Assembly: GCA_022565935.1 (NCBI GenBank) | Contig: JADFJY010000039.1 | Location: 1 to 9,645, forward strand | Source: Nitrososphaerota archaeon | GTDB lineage: Archaea; Thermoproteota; Nitrososphaeria; Nitrososphaerales; Nitrosopumilaceae | Direction: 5' to 3' | DNA length: 9,645 nt | Shown here: piece after piece, positions 7,632-9,645 of the stretch | How positions within the stretch are numbered: the first letter of the stretch is position 1 | How the letters are laid out: each line of letters begins with the position of its first letter | Made by a program: the position numbers and the translations under genes | The notes under the pieces: generated by a model | Told to the model about the DNA's origin: nothing | Database searches by the model: none | The model's input: the letters and a program-made list of their open reading frames with translations, nothing else

Positions 7632-8264
7632 TTACCATACAGGTTCATCAATCATTCTTAGTCCATCATCAGTTTCTTCAAAACCCATAATTTTCAGAGT
7701 TTGTTTTGATGATGGAGAATTTCTTTTCCAAATCTTTGTTGCTAAAGTCATTCTATCGGCAGGATTCATGTCTTGACCAATTTTGTATTTACCATGAATT
7801 GTTTCTGAAATTATTTTAATCACAGTAACTGCGTCCAAAACTTGCATATCAGATTTAATTGGATCATATTGTCCCTCTGGTTGATATTTCGCCATTAATC
7901 CATTGAGTGCAAGTGTTTTTTCTTCTAGATTAGTAACAAAAGAAGCAATTCCTTTGATTACAACACTGATGTACAAAGTATCTGCTAGAGATGCGTCATG
8001 TGGGTCTTCAAAATAAGAAGGAAGAAATTCTAGCTCTCTATCTACTTCAAACCCTACTTTGTTATTACGAGAAATATTGTCTAATTTTTCACCTTTAACA
8101 TGAGAGTGTACATAGATAGCATCATTTAGAAAAACAAAATTCATTGGAATTATTTGTGGAAAGCCATTTTTATCAATGCTAGAAATTCGTCCAACATGTT
8201 CTTCATTAAGAAATTCTTTAATTTTTTCAAATGAGTTAATTTTTAAGATTCCAACTAGTTGCAA
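7632..8264 (-). CDS. Flavin split-barrel protein, pyridoxamine 5'-phosphate oxidase superfamily
   Basis: This 210-residue protein has the look of the NimA-like branch of the PNPOx-like split barrel (Pfam Pyridox_ox_2 type). Such proteins are usually homodimers that bind FMN, F420 or a haem and carry out poorly defined redox reactions. Recognisable segments are HVGRISSIDKNGFPQIIP (23-40), the cofactor-phosphate region VHSHVKGEKLDNISRN (52-67) followed by KVGFEVD (69-75), a strand with SVVIKGIASFV (100-110), and MAKYQPEGQY (124-133). The substrate and cofactor cannot be named. There is no signal peptide, so it is probably cytosolic. The start is TTG at 8264: no ATG occurs in frame between the TGA at 8285-8283 and the conserved core, and a TATAAA box is centred about 26 nt upstream. 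It stands alone, 131 bp from the duplicated promoter region of the uvr operon. Confidence 0.85.
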   Translation of the reverse strand: MQLVGILKINSFEKIKEFLNEEHVGRISSIDKNGFPQIIPMNFVFLNDAIYVHSHVKGEKLDNISRNNKVGFEVDRELEFLPSYFEDPHDASLADTLYISVVIKGIASFVTNLEEKTLALNGLMAKYQPEGQYDPIKSDMQVLDAVTVIKIISETIHGKYKIGQDMNPADRMTLATKIWKRNSPSSKQTLKIMGFEETDDGLRMIDEPVW

Positions 8265-8286
8265 TAGATAAATTATGAAAAATCAT

Positions 8287-8294
8287 TTTATAAA
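8287..8294 (-). promoter_or_regulatory. TATA box of the split-barrel gene, perfectly palindromic
   Basis: TTTATAAA is its own reverse complement. On the minus strand its centre is about 26 nt before the TTG at 8264, giving a leaderless start. On the plus strand it is about 27 nt before an ATG at 8318 that opens only a five-codon frame, so the box could in principle work in both directions; the minus-strand use is the supported one. Confidence 0.6.
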
Positions 8295-8367
8295 TCCAGA
8301 GTACAAATACTCAAAAAATGATAGTAAGTAAATGAAAAAACATCCCAAAACTAGAAGAAAACAGTCT

Positions 8368-8384
8368 AAATCAAAAAAATAATT
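8368..8384 (-). terminator. T7 tract after the 30-aa ORF
   Basis: On the minus strand ATTTTTTTGATTT begins a few bases after the TAG at 8387-8385. An oligo-T run directly behind a stop codon is what an archaeal terminator looks like and modestly supports a minus-strand transcript here. The same bases encode the Lys codons at the end of a short plus-strand frame, so the run could be coincidental. Confidence 0.35.
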
Positions 8385-8477
8385 CTAATTTTCTTCATCA
8401 AGTTCTTTGGCCAATGCTTTAATTTCTAAAATTTTACATTCCAATTCTGTACATTCATTTTTTAATTCTGTGCTCAT
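8385..8477 (-). CDS. Possible small acidic helical protein (30 aa)
   Basis: This is an ATG-started frame of 30 codons, MSTELKNECTELECK then ILEIKALAKELDEEN, ending in TAG. Composition is strongly charged with Leu/Ile spaced for an amphipathic helix, and Cys residues at 9 and 14. I know no family for it. It lies in the 328-bp gap between the split-barrel gene and the winged-helix gene, and a T7 tract follows its stop. Against it: the length is within reach of chance, no Shine-Dalgarno site precedes the ATG, and the best TATA-like sequence (TTATAAT) is only about 11 nt upstream, too close for a start at this codon. Confidence 0.33.
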   Translation of the reverse strand: MSTELKNECTELECKILEIKALAKELDEEN

Positions 8478-8543
8478 AGTAAATTATAACAAAAATAATC
8501 AAAAAGGAAGAACATTCTAAAACTTGACTTGATTCATTCAAAC

Positions 8544-8559
8544 TTTTCATTAATGAAAA
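8544..8559. promoter_or_regulatory. Perfect 16-bp palindrome, candidate operator
   Basis: TTTTCATTAATGAAAA is a perfect inverted repeat with no spacer. It ends 5 bp before the TATA-like AAAATATA (8565-8572) of the next gene, so it covers or touches the TFB-recognition position. A dimeric winged-helix regulator bound there would interfere with transcription factor binding. The downstream gene encodes a probable winged-helix protein, which makes autoregulation conceivable. AT-rich DNA yields short palindromes by chance, but 8 bp arms at a promoter are noteworthy. Confidence 0.45.
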
Positions 8560-8562
8560 CTG

Positions 8563-8572
8563 ATAAAATATA
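8563..8572 (+). promoter_or_regulatory. TATA-like promoter of the winged-helix gene
   Basis: ATAAAATATA is centred about 25 nt before the ATG at 8593, again fitting a leaderless transcript. No Shine-Dalgarno motif is present next to the start. An out-of-frame ATG at 8576 would give only eight codons and is not a likely start. Confidence 0.55.
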
Positions 8573-8592
8573 GGAATGTTTCAAGAAGATTT

Positions 8593-9012
8593 ATGCATGA
8601 GATAGACAATGAATATGAAAAGACCACAGAACAAGTTTTAGATGTTCTAGAAAAATGGGGTTCGGATTCAAGATTCATCTGGTTTAGAGAACTACATAGA
8701 ATTACAGACATTGACAAAGGCTTACTTCGAAATATTCTCAATGAATTAAAAAAATCAAAAGAAGTCAAAGATTTGCATGGGACAAATAATCGAATATTTT
8801 TCTGTCTTAAAAAATACTACATCAAATGTAGAGATGTAGAATTTAGATTCAAAGGAAAAGAAATCATGTTAAGGGATGGAAGTAAAACAAAAATTATTCA
8901 AGGTGAAACAAAATCAAAAGAGCGTACAAGAAAAAGATTGGCAAAGCAACGAAACAAACGCAAAGCAAAATTATTTACAAAAGCAAAAAACAGAAGACCA
9001 CACAAGTCATAA
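8593..9012 (+). CDS. Hypothetical protein: probable winged-helix domain plus very basic tail
   Basis: I cannot assign this 139-residue protein to a named family. Residues about 10-75 read as a winged helix: helix TTEQVLDVLEKWG, then FRELHRITDIDKGLLRNILNEL as the helix-turn-helix, then a short hairpin (KEVKDLHGTNNRIFFCLKK) as wing. From residue 107 to the end, 17 of 33 residues are Lys or Arg with a single acidic residue, a tail likely to bind nucleic acid non-specifically (DNA or RNA). The middle (76-105) may be a short beta segment. Such an arrangement suggests a chromatin, transcription or RNA-associated role, but function is unknown. The 16-bp palindrome at its promoter could be its own operator. 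It converges on the next gene with one base between stop codons. Confidence 0.75.
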   Translation: MHEIDNEYEKTTEQVLDVLEKWGSDSRFIWFRELHRITDIDKGLLRNILNELKKSKEVKDLHGTNNRIFFCLKKYYIKCRDVEFRFKGKEIMLRDGSKTKIIQGETKSKERTRKRLAKQRNKRKAKLFTKAKNRRPHKS

Positions 9013-9013
9013 A

Positions 9014-9247
9014 TTAAAAAGAATCCTCAGTTTGTCTTCTTGTAAGATTGGATTCTGCACGTTTGAGTTTTGCAGATTCAGAAACATCTTCGGCCAAATC
9101 ATATAACTGATGAAGTTCCATATTAGGAGTCAATTCATCTTCATTCTCAGATTCTAAATCAAATTCAAGATTTGCCAAGATTTCAACATTTTCTTCTAAA
9201 ATGTCAAGACATTTTTTTACTGCCTCATGAAGATCATCATTCATCAT
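9014..9247 (-). CDS. Hypothetical small acidic helical protein
   Basis: This 77-residue protein has no recognised family. It is acidic and mostly helical by composition: a first Leu/Ile-rich helix (MMNDDLHEAVKKCLDILEEN and on through EILANLEFDL), an acidic loop SENEDELTPN, a second helix (MELHQLYDLAEDVSESAKLK) and a polar tail. This could be a helical hairpin or a small partner protein. I chose the ATG at 9247; a second ATG follows at 9244, and an in-frame TTG at 9262 would add five residues (TTG-F-I-V-D). The TTG cannot be excluded, because a TATA-like TTTTATTA lies about 29 nt before it. Its stop is one base from the stop of the basic winged-helix gene, so the two mRNAs must overlap tail to tail unless they end inside the coding regions. 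Confidence 0.65.
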   Translation of the reverse strand: MMNDDLHEAVKKCLDILEENVEILANLEFDLESENEDELTPNMELHQLYDLAEDVSESAKLKRAESNLTRRQTEDSF

Positions 9248-9303
9248 ATCTACTATGAACAAGTAAAGTAAATGAATTTCGGTATGTAATAAAATAGAAC
9301 GTC

Positions 9304-9645
9304 TTATTGTTTGGCTATTTCTCTGAGTTTTGGCATTACATAAGTTGCAAATTTGTCAATAGAGCCAAAGTAGTTCTTGCCCCAGAATCTAATTACAAAG
9401 TGATTGACTCCCGCTTTCATGAATTTCTCAAATATTGGAATTACATCCTCAGGAGTACCAATTGCAGTTGAAGAACGAGCAACATCATCGGGCATCTTAG
9501 TTGCAGCTTCTCTCATTTTTACAATCCAAGATTGATCAGACATTGAATATTCTGTAAAGTATTTGACAAAATCAAATCCTTCAATTTCTTTTAATCCGTG
9601 AACTCTCAAGATTTCAGGCTTGAACAAACTTACTTTGACTGCTTC
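9304..9645 (-). CDS. C-terminal part of a luciferase-like (LLM/F420-type) oxidoreductase, cut by the window edge
   Basis: The last 113 codons are visible; the frame stays open to the right edge (EAVKVS precedes the TTG at 9627, which is an internal Leu, not a start). The visible part matches the end of the luciferase-like monooxygenase TIM barrel: a variable helical stretch, then STAIGTPEDVIPIFEKFMKA, GVNHFVIRFWG and a final helix, FATYVMPKLREIAKQ. The segment IGTPEDV...KAGVNHFV is typical of the phosphate-binding end of F420-dependent reductases and dehydrogenases such as methylenetetrahydromethanopterin reductase relatives. In archaea the cofactor is more likely F420 than FMN. The substrate cannot be inferred from this fragment. 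A weak T-rich stretch (minus-strand TATTTTATTA, about 9296-9287) follows the stop. Confidence 0.85.
   Translation of the reverse strand, partial: EAVKVSLFKPEILRVHGLKEIEGFDFVKYFTEYSMSDQSWIVKMREAATKMPDDVARSSTAIGTPEDVIPIFEKFMKAGVNHFVIRFWGKNYFGSIDKFATYVMPKLREIAKQ

Noticed and set aside
8574..9106. Second plus-strand frame (8876-9106) overlapping the winged-helix gene
   Set aside because: It is an out-of-frame shadow of Lys-rich codons running past the true stop, with no domain and no promoter.
9304..9627. A complete 107-aa gene starting at 9627
   Set aside because: The codon at 9627 is TTG within a frame that continues open to the window edge, and the protein is only the C-terminal part of a much longer family.

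Overview
The window is AT-rich and reads as archaeal. TATA-like boxes sit about 25-30 nt upstream of several start codons, which suggests leaderless mRNAs. T-rich tracts stand where terminators are expected. The gene set combines an amicyanin-like blue copper protein, a bacterial-type uvrB-uvrA-uvrC cluster and a luciferase-like (F420-type) oxidoreductase. Together these point to a mesophilic, probably marine ammonia-oxidising thaumarchaeon (Nitrosopumilus-like). That assignment is an inference from content and style; no rRNA or ammonia-oxidation gene is present to confirm it.

Layout. Bases 1-303 are non-coding upstream DNA ending in a promoter. Bases 304-915 (+) encode an exported type I copper protein whose linker is four perfect 21-bp repeats (acidic/Met heptads). 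It converges on the minus-strand excision-repair operon: uvrB (7279-5327), uvrA (5340-2521) and uvrC (2524-938), with 14-bp and 4-bp overlaps. UvrB recognises and verifies damage with UvrA, and UvrC makes both incisions. UvrA and UvrB keep all diagnostic motifs. UvrC keeps both nuclease sites and a four-Cys cluster but ends before the usual C-terminal (HhH)2 domain.

Upstream of uvrB is the most unusual part. A 17-bp promoter element occurs twice, 184 bp apart. Each copy places its TATA exactly 31 nt before a TTG codon: one is the uvrB start, the other opens a 32-codon Cys-rich reading frame (7463-7365). The shared promoter geometry suggests a small, easily overlooked gene expressed together with nucleotide excision repair.

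Further right are a flavin split-barrel protein of the pyridoxamine-5'-phosphate-oxidase superfamily (8264-7632, -), a 328-bp gap with a palindromic TATA and possible micro-ORFs, a probable winged-helix protein with a very basic tail (8593-9012, +) preceded by a perfect 16-bp palindrome at its promoter, a small acidic protein converging on it with a 1-bp gap (9247-9014, -), and the C-terminal part of a luciferase-like oxidoreductase that runs off the right edge. The 131 bases at 7501-7631 hold no gene I can support.
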